This document shows positions 9,359 through 18,122 of a DNA stretch of 53,944 nt, piece by piece. Numbering within the stretch: position 1 is the stretch's first letter; each line of letters opens with the position of its first letter. Where the stretch lies: the NCBI GenBank assembly GCA_016777645.1, contig JADHRC010000001.1:1-53944 (forward strand), in the 5' to 3' direction. The position numbers were made by a program, and so were the translations under genes. The notes under the pieces were generated by a model, which ran no database searches, had not been told where the DNA came from, and worked only from the letters and a program-made list of their open reading frames with translations. The DNA is from Alphaproteobacteria bacterium. GTDB lineage: Bacteria; Pseudomonadota; Alphaproteobacteria; Puniceispirillales; Marisalimonadaceae.

Positions 9359-9373
9359 GTTCATGTTTTGTTC
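9359..9373 (-). promoter_or_regulatory. LexA operator (alphaproteobacterial SOS box, GTTC-N7-GTTC)
   Basis: On the plus strand the bases read GTTCATGTTTTGTTC, a perfect match to the direct-repeat LexA site GTTC-N7-GTTC known from Caulobacter, Rhodobacter and rhizobia. It is placed between the sulP stop and the umuD start. A TTGACT hexamer on the minus strand at 9398-9393 is a plausible -35; a -10 at 16-18 bp spacing would fall on the box, so bound LexA would block the polymerase. The sequence and spacing are seen directly; binding is inferred from the known motif and from the SOS function of the downstream genes. Confidence 0.85.
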
Positions 9374-9412
9374 TCTTATAAATTTAGAAAAAAGTCAACT
9401 ATTAAAATAAAG

Positions 9413-11020
9413 TTAGTGAGTTTTGCTAAAAGCTCCTGGTTTAACACCATAGTCAACAGCCAACCCATAACTGGGATCATTATCAGAATCTACAATTAGT
9501 TGACCGGCTTTACGTAATAATGCATGACAATCAGTTGACAAATGCCTTAATTGTAATTGTTTATTTCTTTTTTTATATTTAACAGCAAGGTCCTCTATAG
9601 CCTGCAAGGCAGATTGATCCACAATACGACTATTAATAAAATCAACGATTACAACTTCAGTATCATTCTCAATATTAAATATTTCTGTAAAACCTTGAAC
9701 AGAACCAAAAAATAACGGGCCCTCAATATAATAAATTGTATTTTGATACTCATCTATGACAACATTTCCTCTAATACGAATTGCATTATTCCAAGCATAA
9801 GCAAGAGCAGATATAATAACTCCACATATGACAGCTACAGCCAAATCATAAATAACAGTAACAGCAGTTACAATTACCATCACAATAACATCTATTCTCG
9901 GGATACGCTTAATAACTAGAATACTCTGCCAAGCGAAAGTACCAATGACAACCATAAACATAACACCAACTAATGCAGCTAAAGGAATTTGCTCAATAAG
10001 AGAAGAGCCAATTACTATGAATAAGAGTAAAAACAAGGAAGCAGCAATTCCAGATATTCGTGTACGACCACCAGATTTCACATTAATCATTGATTGACCA
10101 ATCATAGCACAACCTCCCATGCCACTAAAAAAACCAGTCACTGTATTAGCAATACCTTGAGCCACACACTCTTGAGATGCTCCACCAACTTTTCCAGTAA
10201 TATCTCCTACTAAATTAAGTGTTAACAAACTTTCAATTAATCCAATAGTCGCTAAAATTAGAGCATATGGAAGTATAACTAGTAAGGTATCAATATTAAA
10301 AGGCACCAATGGAATATGAAATGTTGGCAACCCTCCTTTAATAGAAGCCAAGTCACCAACTCGTGGTACATCTATGTCTAATAAAATAACAAGCATAGCA
10401 ACAAAAATTATACCAGCTAATGGCGCTGGAATAATATTAGTTATTTTAGGAATACCCCATATTACAATCATAGTAATAATTACCAGCAAAAGCATAATAA
10501 ATAGATTTTGTCCTTCCATCCACTGTTTGTTTCCAGATATATCTGTTATTTGAAACTGAGACATTTGAGCCAAAAAAATAACAATTGCTAAGCCATTAAC
10601 AAAACCCAGCATAACTGGATAAGGTACTAATCTAATGAATTTACCTAGCCTTAAAAAAGCAGCTACAATTTGGAAGATACCCATCAATACAACTGTTGCA
10701 AATAAATATTCAACACCATGTGAAGAAACCAAGGCAACCATCACAACAGCCAATGCTCCAGTGGCGCCAGAAATCATTCCAGGACGACCTCCAATTAAGG
10801 CAGTTATTAAACCAACAATAAACGCTGCGTAAAGACCTACTAATGGATGCACCCCAGCAACAAATGAGAAAGATACAGCCTCAGGCACTAGCGCCAGAGC
10901 AACTGTTAAGCCTGCTAAAATTTCTGTTTTAAATTTTAATATTGATGAAAACTTTAAGTTAGAAATTTGTAACTCATTATCTGATATTTTCTGAGAAAGC
11001 TCTTTAAATATTTTCTGTAT
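9413..11020 (-). CDS. SulP-family anion transporter with C-terminal STAS domain
   Basis: Inner-membrane transporter of the SLC26/SulP family (sulfate, bicarbonate or dicarboxylates; substrate not predictable). The sequence has the SulP core LVPEAVSFSFVAGVHPLVGLYAAF, many hydrophobic segments, GRPGMISGATGA, and a cytoplasmic STAS domain in the last 110 residues (VDQSALQAIEDL). The first in-frame GTG (10888) would cut off the conserved ILAGLTVALAL that precedes it. The frame stays open upstream to 11053 with no ATG, GTG or TTG. A GGAG ribosome site at 8 bp spacing points to an ATA codon at 11018-11020 as the start (535 aa), followed by a charged leader before the first membrane segment. Either AUA initiation or a mutated/misread ATG is likely. 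The family is certain, the start is not. Confidence 0.88.
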   Translation of the reverse strand: MQKIFKELSQKISDNELQISNLKFSSILKFKTEILAGLTVALALVPEAVSFSFVAGVHPLVGLYAAFIVGLITALIGGRPGMISGATGALAVVMVALVSSHGVEYLFATVVLMGIFQIVAAFLRLGKFIRLVPYPVMLGFVNGLAIVIFLAQMSQFQITDISGNKQWMEGQNLFIMLLLVIITMIVIWGIPKITNIIPAPLAGIIFVAMLVILLDIDVPRVGDLASIKGGLPTFHIPLVPFNIDTLLVILPYALILATIGLIESLLTLNLVGDITGKVGGASQECVAQGIANTVTGFFSGMGGCAMIGQSMINVKSGGRTRISGIAASLFLLLFIVIGSSLIEQIPLAALVGVMFMVVIGTFAWQSILVIKRIPRIDVIVMVIVTAVTVIYDLAVAVICGVIISALAYAWNNAIRIRGNVVIDEYQNTIYYIEGPLFFGSVQGFTEIFNIENDTEVVIVDFINSRIVDQSALQAIEDLAVKYKKRNKQLQLRHLSTDCHALLRKAGQLIVDSDNDPSYGLAVDYGVKPGAFSKTH

Positions 11021-11157
11021 AACAAATACTCCTATTTTATTAAAACTTAGAGTTCAGATAGTATCTCCATAAAGATTTTTTGAAGATTACTTGCTAAATT
11101 AATAGCATTAAAAACTATAATTATGTTTTGAAAGATAAGAGATAATATATCTAAATA

Positions 11158-11418
11158 TTAACGATCTTTAAACTTCTCAAACAGAGTTTCTAAATCATGA
11201 TCGACTTGTTCATCAAATCCATGTCGTGAAGAAAAGAATGCTAATGACATTAAACCTGAACCTAAAAGTATTGTAAAAAAAGCACCAATAAAAATAGCCA
11301 TTTTACCATTAAAACTAATTGCAACATCTGACATTTGTAACCAAAGATTGATTGCAAAAACTGTTATAATTATCAATACCAAAGAAGCCATAATAATTAG
11401 TAATAATATATTTTTCAT
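11158..11418 (-). CDS. Small two-helix inner-membrane protein of unknown function
   Basis: An 86-residue protein with a hydrophobic helix at about 4-27 and a second at about 38-63, followed by a charged cytoplasmic-looking tail rich in Asp/Glu/Lys (EQVDHDLETLFEKFKDR). I do not recognise a named family. It is downstream of the M20 amidohydrolase on the same strand (43 bp gap) and upstream of sulP, so it may share the amidohydrolase transcript. The clean membrane/tail organisation and the absence of an opposing gene support it as real coding sequence. Confidence 0.65.
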   Translation of the reverse strand: MKNILLLIIMASLVLIIITVFAINLWLQMSDVAISFNGKMAIFIGAFFTILLGSGLMSLAFFSSRHGFDEQVDHDLETLFEKFKDR

Positions 11419-11461
11419 GCGAGCGTTTATATTACTAAATACTAAATGAGTCTATATAATA

Positions 11462-12649
11462 TTACCTAAGTGGCAATTCTGATTTCACTAATTGTTCCCA
11501 ATAAGATATACCTAAAGGTAAAATATTATCGTTAAAATCGTATTTAGTATTATGAAGCATACAACCTGATTTTCCTTCTCCAGCACCCAACCATATATAT
11601 GCTCCAGGTATTTTTTCTAACATATAAGCAAAGTCTTCTGCTCCCATAGACGGAGCTAAATTAGTCTTTACAGCGTTTTTACCAAATAAACTCGAGGCTA
11701 CTTCTATTGCCCTATCACTAGATTCAATATCGTTTACTGTTACTGGATAACCTTTAATAACAGACACATCAGCAATACAGCCATAGGCTAATGCAGTTGT
11801 TTCACAGATTTGAGTAAATTGATTATGTACCTCTGCCCTAGTTTCTGAATTGACCGTTCTAATAGTGCCAATGAAATTTGCTTTTTGAGGAATAATATTA
11901 AAACCAGAGCCTGCATTGATCTGTGTAACTGAAACAACAACTGCATCAAGAGGGTTTTGTTTACGTGAAACTATTTGCTGTAATGCTTGAACAATTCCAC
12001 TCACTGCTAAAACAGGATCATTCGTTACCTGAGGCATCGCCGCATGACCTCCATTTCCGTTTACAGTAACTTCAAACCTATCTGCAGCAGCCATTACCGA
12101 ACCTTTATGAACAGCTACAGTTCCCTCATCCATACCTGGCCAATTATGCATTCCCCATACACTATCCATAGGGAATTGTTTAAACAACCCGTCATCTATC
12201 ATTGCTAAACCACCACCACCACCTTCTTCAGCAGGTTGAAAAATAAAATAAACCGTTCCATCAAAATTATTTTGTGATGCTAATAACTTAGCGGCTCCTA
12301 ATAACATAGCTGTATGACCATCATGCCCACATGCATGCATACGACCATCAAATTTTGATTTATAAGGAAAGTCATTTTCTTCTGTCATAGGCAAAGCATC
12401 CATATCAGCTCTTAAACCAATAGCTTTGTTTCCTCCACCACCCAAATGAGCATCAAGGCCTTTTAAAATTCCAACAACTCCTGTGCCTCCTAAACCTCTG
12501 TGAACCTCTATACCAAACGATTTTAATTTTTCGGCTACAAAATCCGATGTCCATTTTTCTTCATACCCAAGCTCTGGATGAGCGTGTAGATTCTGCCTCC
12601 AGTTTCTTACTTCTGGAATAATATTTTCAATCTCTTTTGATATTTGCAT
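11462..12649 (-). CDS. M20-family amidohydrolase (hippurate hydrolase/N-acyl-amino-acid deacylase type)
   Basis: Di-metal amidohydrolase that removes the acyl group from N-acyl amino acids or related amides in the cytoplasm; the substrate is not fixed by sequence. At 395 residues it has the usual length. Family motifs: HAHPELGYEE near 22-31, RADMDALPM (80-88), metal-binding MHACGHDGH (104-112), the Glu pair in QPAEEGGGG (139-147), GMHNWPG, and C-terminal MGAEDFAYM. A dimerisation (lid) domain with GNGGHAAMPQ lies between the catalytic halves. Preceded by an AGGAG-like site just before the ATG. It is divergent from the MFS transporter across 158 bp, so the two could be a scavenging pair, which is inference only. 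Confidence 0.92.
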   Translation of the reverse strand: MQISKEIENIIPEVRNWRQNLHAHPELGYEEKWTSDFVAEKLKSFGIEVHRGLGGTGVVGILKGLDAHLGGGGNKAIGLRADMDALPMTEENDFPYKSKFDGRMHACGHDGHTAMLLGAAKLLASQNNFDGTVYFIFQPAEEGGGGGLAMIDDGLFKQFPMDSVWGMHNWPGMDEGTVAVHKGSVMAAADRFEVTVNGNGGHAAMPQVTNDPVLAVSGIVQALQQIVSRKQNPLDAVVVSVTQINAGSGFNIIPQKANFIGTIRTVNSETRAEVHNQFTQICETTALAYGCIADVSVIKGYPVTVNDIESSDRAIEVASSLFGKNAVKTNLAPSMGAEDFAYMLEKIPGAYIWLGAGEGKSGCMLHNTKYDFNDNILPLGISYWEQLVKSELPLR

Positions 12650-12807
12650 AAAAAACTCCTTATTTTATCATTATAATTGTTCCATATAAGAAAGGTCAAC
12701 TTTCTAATTATTAAGCTATCGCAGTAATATTTAATATGTTAATTTATTATAGTTTAGTCCTATAACTCATTAATCAAAAAGTAATAATACGTTTAAGGCT
12801 TTAGAAC

Positions 12808-14073
12808 ATGCAGCTGATTAACAAAAGTATTCCTGAAAACAATATACAAAAATTTACTTTTATTTTTTTACCTTTTGCTTGTGGATATTTTCTGTCCTAT
12901 CTCTATAGATCAACCAATGCTGTCCTAGCTCCCTACTTGAGCAATGATCTAAGTATAAATGCGGAACAACTAGGTTTAATCACATCAGCATATTTTTTAA
13001 CATTTGGTTTGTTTCAATTACCCCTGGGAGTTCTTCTAGATAAATTTGGTGCAAGAAAAGTTCAAAGTATTTTATTCCTAGTTGCTGCTACCGGAGCAAT
13101 ATTATTTAGTTTAGGAAATGATGTTTGGTCACTTGTTATAGCACGTGGATTAATCGGTTTAGGAGTTTCAGGTGCATTAATGGGTGCTTTTAAAGCTTTT
13201 GCCGTCTGGTATCCTAAAGAAAGATTACCATTACTAATAGGTATTTTCATGTCAGCTGGAGGAATGGGAGCCATTGTCGCATCAACCCCACTAGAAATGG
13301 CTCTACAAATTACAGATTGGAGAGGTGTTTATCTTTTTCTAGGAATAATAACAATATTCACTGGTGCCTTGATTTTCTTTATAGTTCCAGAAAAACAGGA
13401 AACATTTAATCAAGAAAAACCATTACCTATTTTAAAGGTTTTAAAACATATATATACAAGTTATGCATTTTGGAGAATTGGACCTTTATCAGGTATAGCA
13501 GGAGGTACAGGGCTTGCTATATTGGGTTTATGGGCTGGACCTTGGCTTTCTGATATAGGACAATTTAATAAAGTAGAAGTAGCTAATATTCTATTTATTT
13601 CAACAATAATGATGACAATTGGTACAACGTCCTTAGGCGTAATTACTGATTATCTAAGAAAATTTAACATCTCTCCAGTTGGTGTAATGGGGGGAGCCTT
13701 ATTCGTGTTTATCATACCTCTTACTATTATTACATTTGGACTAATGCCAAAAGCTATATGGCCATGGGTAGTTTTAAGCATTACATCGTTGGCTGCAACT
13801 TTGGCTTATGCAGGTTTAAGCCAACATTTTCCAACAAGTTATGCTGCAAGAGCTTCAACGGCTATAAATTTGATATGCTTTTTGATGGCCTTTGTAGCGC
13901 AGTACGCCATAGGCTTTATAATGCAGATGGTAGAGCCTGGAAAACAATCTGGGTATTCTATAAAAGCATATCAAGCAGGCTTTGGATTGTTTTTAGGCTT
14001 ACTTATCATTTGTTATATTATTTTCATACTTATGAGTATCATTGAAATAAGAAGAAAAAAGCTTAATTCCTAA
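12808..14073 (+). CDS. Major facilitator superfamily transporter
   Basis: A 421-residue MFS permease with about 12 hydrophobic segments and the signature motif A (GVLLDKFGARKV) between helices 2 and 3. The N-terminus carries CGYFLSYLYRSTNAVLAPYL, a pattern common in MFS proteins annotated as nitrate/nitrite- or anion-porter-like, but this does not fix the substrate. It is transcribed away from the M20 amidohydrolase, so uptake of an amide or organic acid used by that enzyme is possible. Its last four bases overlap the end of the convergent pdxH. The start ATG at 12808 has no strong ribosome site but gives a complete first membrane helix. Confidence 0.88.
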   Translation: MQLINKSIPENNIQKFTFIFLPFACGYFLSYLYRSTNAVLAPYLSNDLSINAEQLGLITSAYFLTFGLFQLPLGVLLDKFGARKVQSILFLVAATGAILFSLGNDVWSLVIARGLIGLGVSGALMGAFKAFAVWYPKERLPLLIGIFMSAGGMGAIVASTPLEMALQITDWRGVYLFLGIITIFTGALIFFIVPEKQETFNQEKPLPILKVLKHIYTSYAFWRIGPLSGIAGGTGLAILGLWAGPWLSDIGQFNKVEVANILFISTIMMTIGTTSLGVITDYLRKFNISPVGVMGGALFVFIIPLTIITFGLMPKAIWPWVVLSITSLAATLAYAGLSQHFPTSYAARASTAINLICFLMAFVAQYAIGFIMQMVEPGKQSGYSIKAYQAGFGLFLGLLIICYIIFILMSIIEIRRKKLNS

Positions 14074-14663
14074 GGATAATAACGTTTAGCAATCCATTGG
14101 TTTTTTATTTTGGTAGGCTTTAAAATAAATCTATCATGTAATCTAAAATCACCATCTTGCCAAAATTCAAATTCAATCGGGCTCAATGCATAACCACCCC
14201 AGTGACTTGGTCGAGGAATATCATCGGTATATTTAGTTTCCATCAACTTAACTTTTTCCATTAAAATATCACGAGACTCTAACTCTCTAGATTGTTGTGA
14301 TGCCCAAGCACCGATTCTACTTCCTCTTGACCGAGAACGGTAGTATTTATCAGAAATTTCTTCAGCTACTTTCGTTATGTTTCCTATTAATCTAACTTGA
14401 CGATTTAGACTTTTCCAATAAAAACAGATAGCTCCTTTACCTGTTTCATTTATTTCATTTGACTTACGGCTCTCATAATTGGTGTAAAAAACAAAATCAT
14501 AATCAATAATATCTTTTAATAAAACAGTACGAACTGATGGCATTCCATTTTTTGACACAGTCGCTAATTGCATAGCATTTGGATCTCTAATTTCTTTTTT
14601 TTCTGCCTCAGACAACCATTGCTTAAACAATGGAATTGGGTCAACTATTTCTTCTAATTCCAA
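14070..14663 (-). CDS. pdxH: Pyridoxamine 5'-phosphate oxidase
   Basis: FMN enzyme that oxidises pyridoxine/pyridoxamine 5'-phosphate to pyridoxal 5'-phosphate, the last step of vitamin B6 synthesis or salvage. The 197 residues match the family length. Visible: the FMN-binding region AMQLATVSKNGMPSVRTVLLK, the central YWKSLNRQVRL, SRGSRIGAWASQQS, and the C-terminal FWQDGDFRLHDRF with the substrate-binding RLHDR, although the final residues (IAKRYYP) differ slightly from the common RLAP ending. Several PLP enzymes, including metY in this window, depend on its product. It converges on the MFS gene with a 4-bp overlap and is divergent from the glycine-zipper gene. Confidence 0.95.
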   Translation of the reverse strand: MELEEIVDPIPLFKQWLSEAEKKEIRDPNAMQLATVSKNGMPSVRTVLLKDIIDYDFVFYTNYESRKSNEINETGKGAICFYWKSLNRQVRLIGNITKVAEEISDKYYRSRSRGSRIGAWASQQSRELESRDILMEKVKLMETKYTDDIPRPSHWGGYALSPIEFEFWQDGDFRLHDRFILKPTKIKNQWIAKRYYP

Positions 14664-14696
14664 GGATTATCTCCATTTTTACTGAAAGTACTAATT

Positions 14697-14726
14697 TTGC
14701 CATATTTTATACATATAAGATATAGT
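14697..14726 (+). promoter_or_regulatory. Candidate sigma-70-type promoter for the glycine-zipper protein gene
   Basis: TTGCCA at 14697-14702 and TATAGT at 14721-14726 are separated by 18 bp, each matching five of six consensus bases. They lie 32 bp upstream of the ATG at 14759. In such AT-rich DNA chance matches are common, so confidence is limited. Confidence 0.35.
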
Positions 14727-14758
14727 AATAAGATTTAAAGTAATTTTGTGAGGTTTAT

Positions 14759-15289
14759 ATGAATAAAAAGTATTTCTTATTACTTGGTTTTTTTCTTTTG
14801 TTATCAAGCAATAGCTACTCAAAAACAAATTTATATCAAGTAACAGGAACAGTATCTTCAGTTGAAGTATTAAAAACATATTCAGAGCAGCGAGTGCCTA
14901 AAAACCAAAAAATATGTTCAATTCAGAGAGTTCCAGTAAATCAAAATGCACAGAAATTTGGTGCAGATAATTTTATTGGCGCTCTAATTGGTGGTGCTAT
15001 TGGAAATCAACTTGGTTCTGGTGGTGGTAAAAGTGGTTCTACTGCTCTAGGCGCTTTAATCGGATCAGAAGTTGTTAGAAACGAAAAAGCTGAAGCAAAT
15101 CAAAATTATGTTGAAAAAGAAGTTTGCCAAATAAATAGAGTTATGCATACAGAAACTATAGAACAAGTAAGAGGCTATAAATTGGATGTTGAGGTAGATG
15201 GCGATATAATTTCATTTACAAGCAATAGATCTTACAACCCTGGAGATCTAATTACATTAACAAAAAAAATTAGCTATTCTCTTAATTAA
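14759..15289 (+). CDS. Envelope protein with signal peptide and glycine-zipper (2TM) domain
   Basis: A 176-residue exported protein. Residues 1-21 form a typical signal peptide (MNKKYFLLLGFFLLLSSNSYS), with no lipobox Cys. The middle (about 71-100) is a glycine zipper, FIGALIGGAIGNQLGSG followed by ALGALIGSE, a small-residue repeat typical of the surface-antigen/SlyB-like Gly-zipper_2TM family found in outer-membrane-associated proteins. The rest is polar with two regularly placed cysteines flanking the zipper (ICSIQRVPV and VCQINRVMH), which may form a disulfide. A GAGG ribosome site precedes the ATG. It stands alone between pdxH and fabI. Envelope integrity is a family-level guess. Confidence 0.85.
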   Translation: MNKKYFLLLGFFLLLSSNSYSKTNLYQVTGTVSSVEVLKTYSEQRVPKNQKICSIQRVPVNQNAQKFGADNFIGALIGGAIGNQLGSGGGKSGSTALGALIGSEVVRNEKAEANQNYVEKEVCQINRVMHTETIEQVRGYKLDVEVDGDIISFTSNRSYNPGDLITLTKKISYSLN

Positions 15290-15380
15290 GATAAAAAAAA
15301 TTATTTTAATTATATAACTGTGTATAATATAATTATATTCTAATTTATTAACTATTTTAATTAAGTTGAAGGAAGCAGTG

Positions 15381-16214
15381 ATGGAAGAGCAAAATTCCAG
15401 TAATGGCATAATGAAAGGTAAACGTGGCATTGTCATGGGAGTTGCTAACGATAGGTCAATAGCTTGGGGCATTGCTGCTGCAGCTGCTAAACAAGGTGCT
15501 CAACTTGCATTTACTTACCAAGGAGAAGCACTTGAAAAAAGAGTAAGACCTCTAGCTGAATCAGTCGGCTCTGATTTAATAATACCCTGTGATGTCTCCA
15601 GTGATAATGCTATCGATGAAGCATTTAATACACTTAAAAAAAAATGGGATACTATTGATTTTATAGTTCATGCTATAGCATATTCAGACAAAGAAGAACT
15701 TAAAGGTGAGTACCTAGATACAAGTAGAGAAAACTTTTTTAAAACCATGGATATATCAGTATATTCTTTTACAGCAGTAGCAAGAAGAGCGGCAGCTATG
15801 ATGCCTAACGGCGGCTCTATGATAACATTAACCTATTACGGTGCTGAAAAGGTTATGCCACACTATAATGTAATGGGCGTCGCCAAGGCTGCTCTTGAAT
15901 CTTCGGTTAGATATCTAGCAGCAGATTTAGGAGGCGACAAAATTAGAGTCAACAGCTTATCTGCAGGGCCGATAAAAACCCTTGCCGCCAGTGGCATTGG
16001 AGATTTTCGATATATACTAAAATGGAATCAATATAACTCTCCTTTAAGAAGAAATGTAACTCTTGAAGACGTAGGTGGATGTGGTGTTTATCTTTTATCT
16101 GATTTGTCGACTGGTGTAACTGGTGAGACACATCATGTTGATTGTGGATACCACGTAGTAGGCATGAAAGCTATAGATGCACCAGACATGTCTCCAGAAA
16201 AAAAAGAACATTAA
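15381..16214 (+). CDS. fabI: Enoyl-[acyl-carrier-protein] reductase (NADH), FabI
   Basis: Last reduction of each fatty-acid elongation cycle, reducing trans-2-enoyl-ACP with NAD(P)H. The sequence has the FabI nucleotide loop GVANDRSIAWG (20-30), the active-site pair Tyr162 and Lys169 in HYNVMGVAKA, and SAGPIKTLAASGI in the substrate-binding loop. The 277-residue length is normal. I chose the ATG at 15381, which follows a GAAGGAAG site, over an upstream in-frame TTG. aroC follows 32 bp later on the same strand. This is the triclosan-target type, clearly distinct from the FabG-like SDR at 26.6 kb. Confidence 0.96.
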   Translation: MEEQNSSNGIMKGKRGIVMGVANDRSIAWGIAAAAAKQGAQLAFTYQGEALEKRVRPLAESVGSDLIIPCDVSSDNAIDEAFNTLKKKWDTIDFIVHAIAYSDKEELKGEYLDTSRENFFKTMDISVYSFTAVARRAAAMMPNGGSMITLTYYGAEKVMPHYNVMGVAKAALESSVRYLAADLGGDKIRVNSLSAGPIKTLAASGIGDFRYILKWNQYNSPLRRNVTLEDVGGCGVYLLSDLSTGVTGETHHVDCGYHVVGMKAIDAPDMSPEKKEH

Positions 16215-16246
16215 TTTACCGTTACTCATTAACCTGAAAGATTAAA

Positions 16247-17341
16247 ATGGCTAGTAACTCCTTTGGACATAATTTTAAATTTACAAGCTTTGGTGAAAGT
16301 CATGGTAAAGCAATTGGTTGTGTCGTTGATGGCATACCACCCTTGGTAGAAATAGAAGAAAAAGACATTCAGTATTATTTAGATAGAAGGAAGCCAGGCC
16401 AGTCTAAATTTGTTACCCAGAGGAAAGAAAATGATATTGTAGAAATACTTTCTGGTACTTTTGAAGGCAAAACTACTGGTCATCCTATGGCGTTACTAAT
16501 TAAAAATGAGGATCAAAGAAGCAAAGATTATTCAGAAATTTCAAAACAATTTAGACCAGGTCACGCAGATATTACATACCAGAACAAGTATGGAATTAGA
16601 GATTTCAGAGGTGGTGGCAGATCAAGTGCAAGAGAGACAGCAGTAAGAGTCGCTGCAGGAGCTATTGCTTTTAAGGTGTTAGAGTATAAATTAAATAAAC
16701 CTATAAATATTCGAGCCAGTGTCATCCAAATGGGCCCAAACAAAATAAATAGGAAAAATTTTGATTGGGATGAAATAAACAGGAATCCATTTTTTTGTGC
16801 AGATGCGAAGGCGGCAAAAGAATGGGAAATTTGGTTAGATGACCTTAGAAAAAATGGAAATAGCACCGGTGCTATAATTGAAGTTATAGCTGAAAATGTG
16901 CCAAGAGGTATAGGTAGCCCTATATATAAAAAATTAGACACACAAATCGCAGAAGCCTTAATGAGTATAAACGCTGTTAAAGGAGTAGAAATTGGTACAG
17001 GATTTGAATTGGCATCCTTAACAGGGTTTGAAGCTAATGATGAGATTTTCCCTGATAATAAAGGTGATTATTACTTCGGATCAAACCATTCTGGTGGTAT
17101 TTTAGGAGGAATTTCATCAGGACAACCTATTGTTGCCAGATTTGTTGTAAAACCAACAAGTAGTATTTTAAAAGAAAAAAACTCTATAAATATGAACAAC
17201 GAGTCTATCCAAATTAAAACTAAAGGAAGACATGACCCTTGCGTTGGGATCAGAGCAGTTCCTGTAGCTGAAGCTATGATGGCTGTTACTTTGCTAGACC
17301 AAATCTTAGAACATGAAAGTCAAATCGGAGCTTTAAAATAA
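16247..17341 (+). CDS. aroC: Chorismate synthase
   Basis: Converts 5-enolpyruvylshikimate 3-phosphate to chorismate, the end of the shikimate pathway, using reduced FMN. The 364 residues contain the three family signatures: FGESHGKAIGCVVDG near the N-terminus, RPGHADITYQNKYGIRDFRG in the middle with GGRSSARETA, and RHDPCVGIRAVPVAEAM near the C-terminus. Length and motifs are standard. It follows fabI by 32 bp, an arrangement seen in several Alphaproteobacteria, and converges on tlyA 16 bp away without an obvious terminator between them. Confidence 0.97.
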   Translation: MASNSFGHNFKFTSFGESHGKAIGCVVDGIPPLVEIEEKDIQYYLDRRKPGQSKFVTQRKENDIVEILSGTFEGKTTGHPMALLIKNEDQRSKDYSEISKQFRPGHADITYQNKYGIRDFRGGGRSSARETAVRVAAGAIAFKVLEYKLNKPINIRASVIQMGPNKINRKNFDWDEINRNPFFCADAKAAKEWEIWLDDLRKNGNSTGAIIEVIAENVPRGIGSPIYKKLDTQIAEALMSINAVKGVEIGTGFELASLTGFEANDEIFPDNKGDYYFGSNHSGGILGGISSGQPIVARFVVKPTSSILKEKNSINMNNESIQIKTKGRHDPCVGIRAVPVAEAMMAVTLLDQILEHESQIGALK

Positions 17342-17357
17342 TTTATAATAAATAATT

Positions 17358-18116
17358 TTATTTTCTAGCAGCTATTACAAATTCTTTATTCCCACTTGGT
17401 CCTAATATTGGACTCTCTACAACACCCAACAAATTCATTTGCATATCATGTTTAAGCCACTGTTCAATATTATTTACAACTTCTTGATGTAATGTAGCAT
17501 CTCTAACTACGCCACCTTTGCCAACCAAACCTTTACCCACTTCGAATTGAGTTTTAATTAATGCAGCTAGCCAACCATTTTTTTTTAAGAAAGATAAACC
17601 TGAGGGTAAAATTTTTTTTAATGAAATAAATGAGGCATCACAAACTACAGCATCTAATTGATCTTTTATAATTTCATCTGACAAAAATCGGGCATTTGTT
17701 TTTTCTTTAACTATAACCCTTTCATCTTTACGCAACTTCCAATCTAATTGGCCATAACCAACATCTACGGCATAAACTTTATTCGCACCTTTTGATAATA
17801 ATACATCAGTGAAACCACCTGTACTTGCTCCGATATCAAGAGCCGTTATAGATTGACAACGTAAATCGAACTCTAAAATAGCTTTTTCTAACTTCACCCC
17901 TCCCCTTGAAACCCAAGGATACGGCTTGGACTTTATCTCTATAAAAGCTTCTGTTGAAACTTGTTGTCCAGATTTTTCAACTCTGTTTCCATTAACAAAA
18001 ACGCTTCCTGCCATGAGAAAAGAATTCGCTTGCTCTCGACTTCGGGCTAATCCTTTGAGAAATAAAAGTTTATCTATTCGTTCTTTTGTTATAATAAAAA
18101 CCTTAATTGATATCAC
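17358..18116 (-). CDS. tlyA: TlyA-family rRNA 2'-O-methyltransferase (S4 plus FtsJ-like domain)
   Basis: Predicted SAM-dependent ribose methyltransferase of rRNA (TlyA of mycobacteria modifies both subunits). Residues about 12-65 form an S4 RNA-binding domain (RIDKLLFLKGLARSREQA, then GSVFVNGNRV). The Rossmann methyltransferase domain begins with the SAM loop DIGASTGGFTDVLLSKGA and continues with YAVDVGYGQLDWKLR and CDASFISLKKILP. The 252 residues are normal. It is the last gene of the xseB-ispA-dxs-tlyA operon and starts 6 bp after the dxs stop. The family has sometimes been called hemolysin; that label is not supported by the domain content. Confidence 0.93.
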   Translation of the reverse strand: MISIKVFIITKERIDKLLFLKGLARSREQANSFLMAGSVFVNGNRVEKSGQQVSTEAFIEIKSKPYPWVSRGGVKLEKAILEFDLRCQSITALDIGASTGGFTDVLLSKGANKVYAVDVGYGQLDWKLRKDERVIVKEKTNARFLSDEIIKDQLDAVVCDASFISLKKILPSGLSFLKKNGWLAALIKTQFEVGKGLVGKGGVVRDATLHQEVVNNIEQWLKHDMQMNLLGVVESPILGPSGNKEFVIAARK

Positions 18117-18122
18117 TAATAA

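Noticed and set aside
12689..12705. AGAAAG-N5-CTTTCT inverted repeat between the amidohydrolase and MFS genes as an operator
   Set aside because: The arms are only 6 bp and there is no adjacent regulator gene; a match of this size is likely by chance.
14691..14879. 62-codon minus-strand frame overlapping the glycine-zipper gene start
   Set aside because: It overlaps a convincing signal-peptide gene and a candidate promoter and encodes low-complexity sequence without a ribosome site.
15323..15328. TATAAT hexamer 52 bp upstream of fabI as a promoter -10
   Set aside because: No matching -35 is found at 16-18 bp and the region is almost pure A/T, where this hexamer is expected by chance.
16561..16941. 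126-codon minus-strand frame within aroC
   Set aside because: Fully opposite the conserved chorismate synthase motifs; composition is that expected for a mirror frame.
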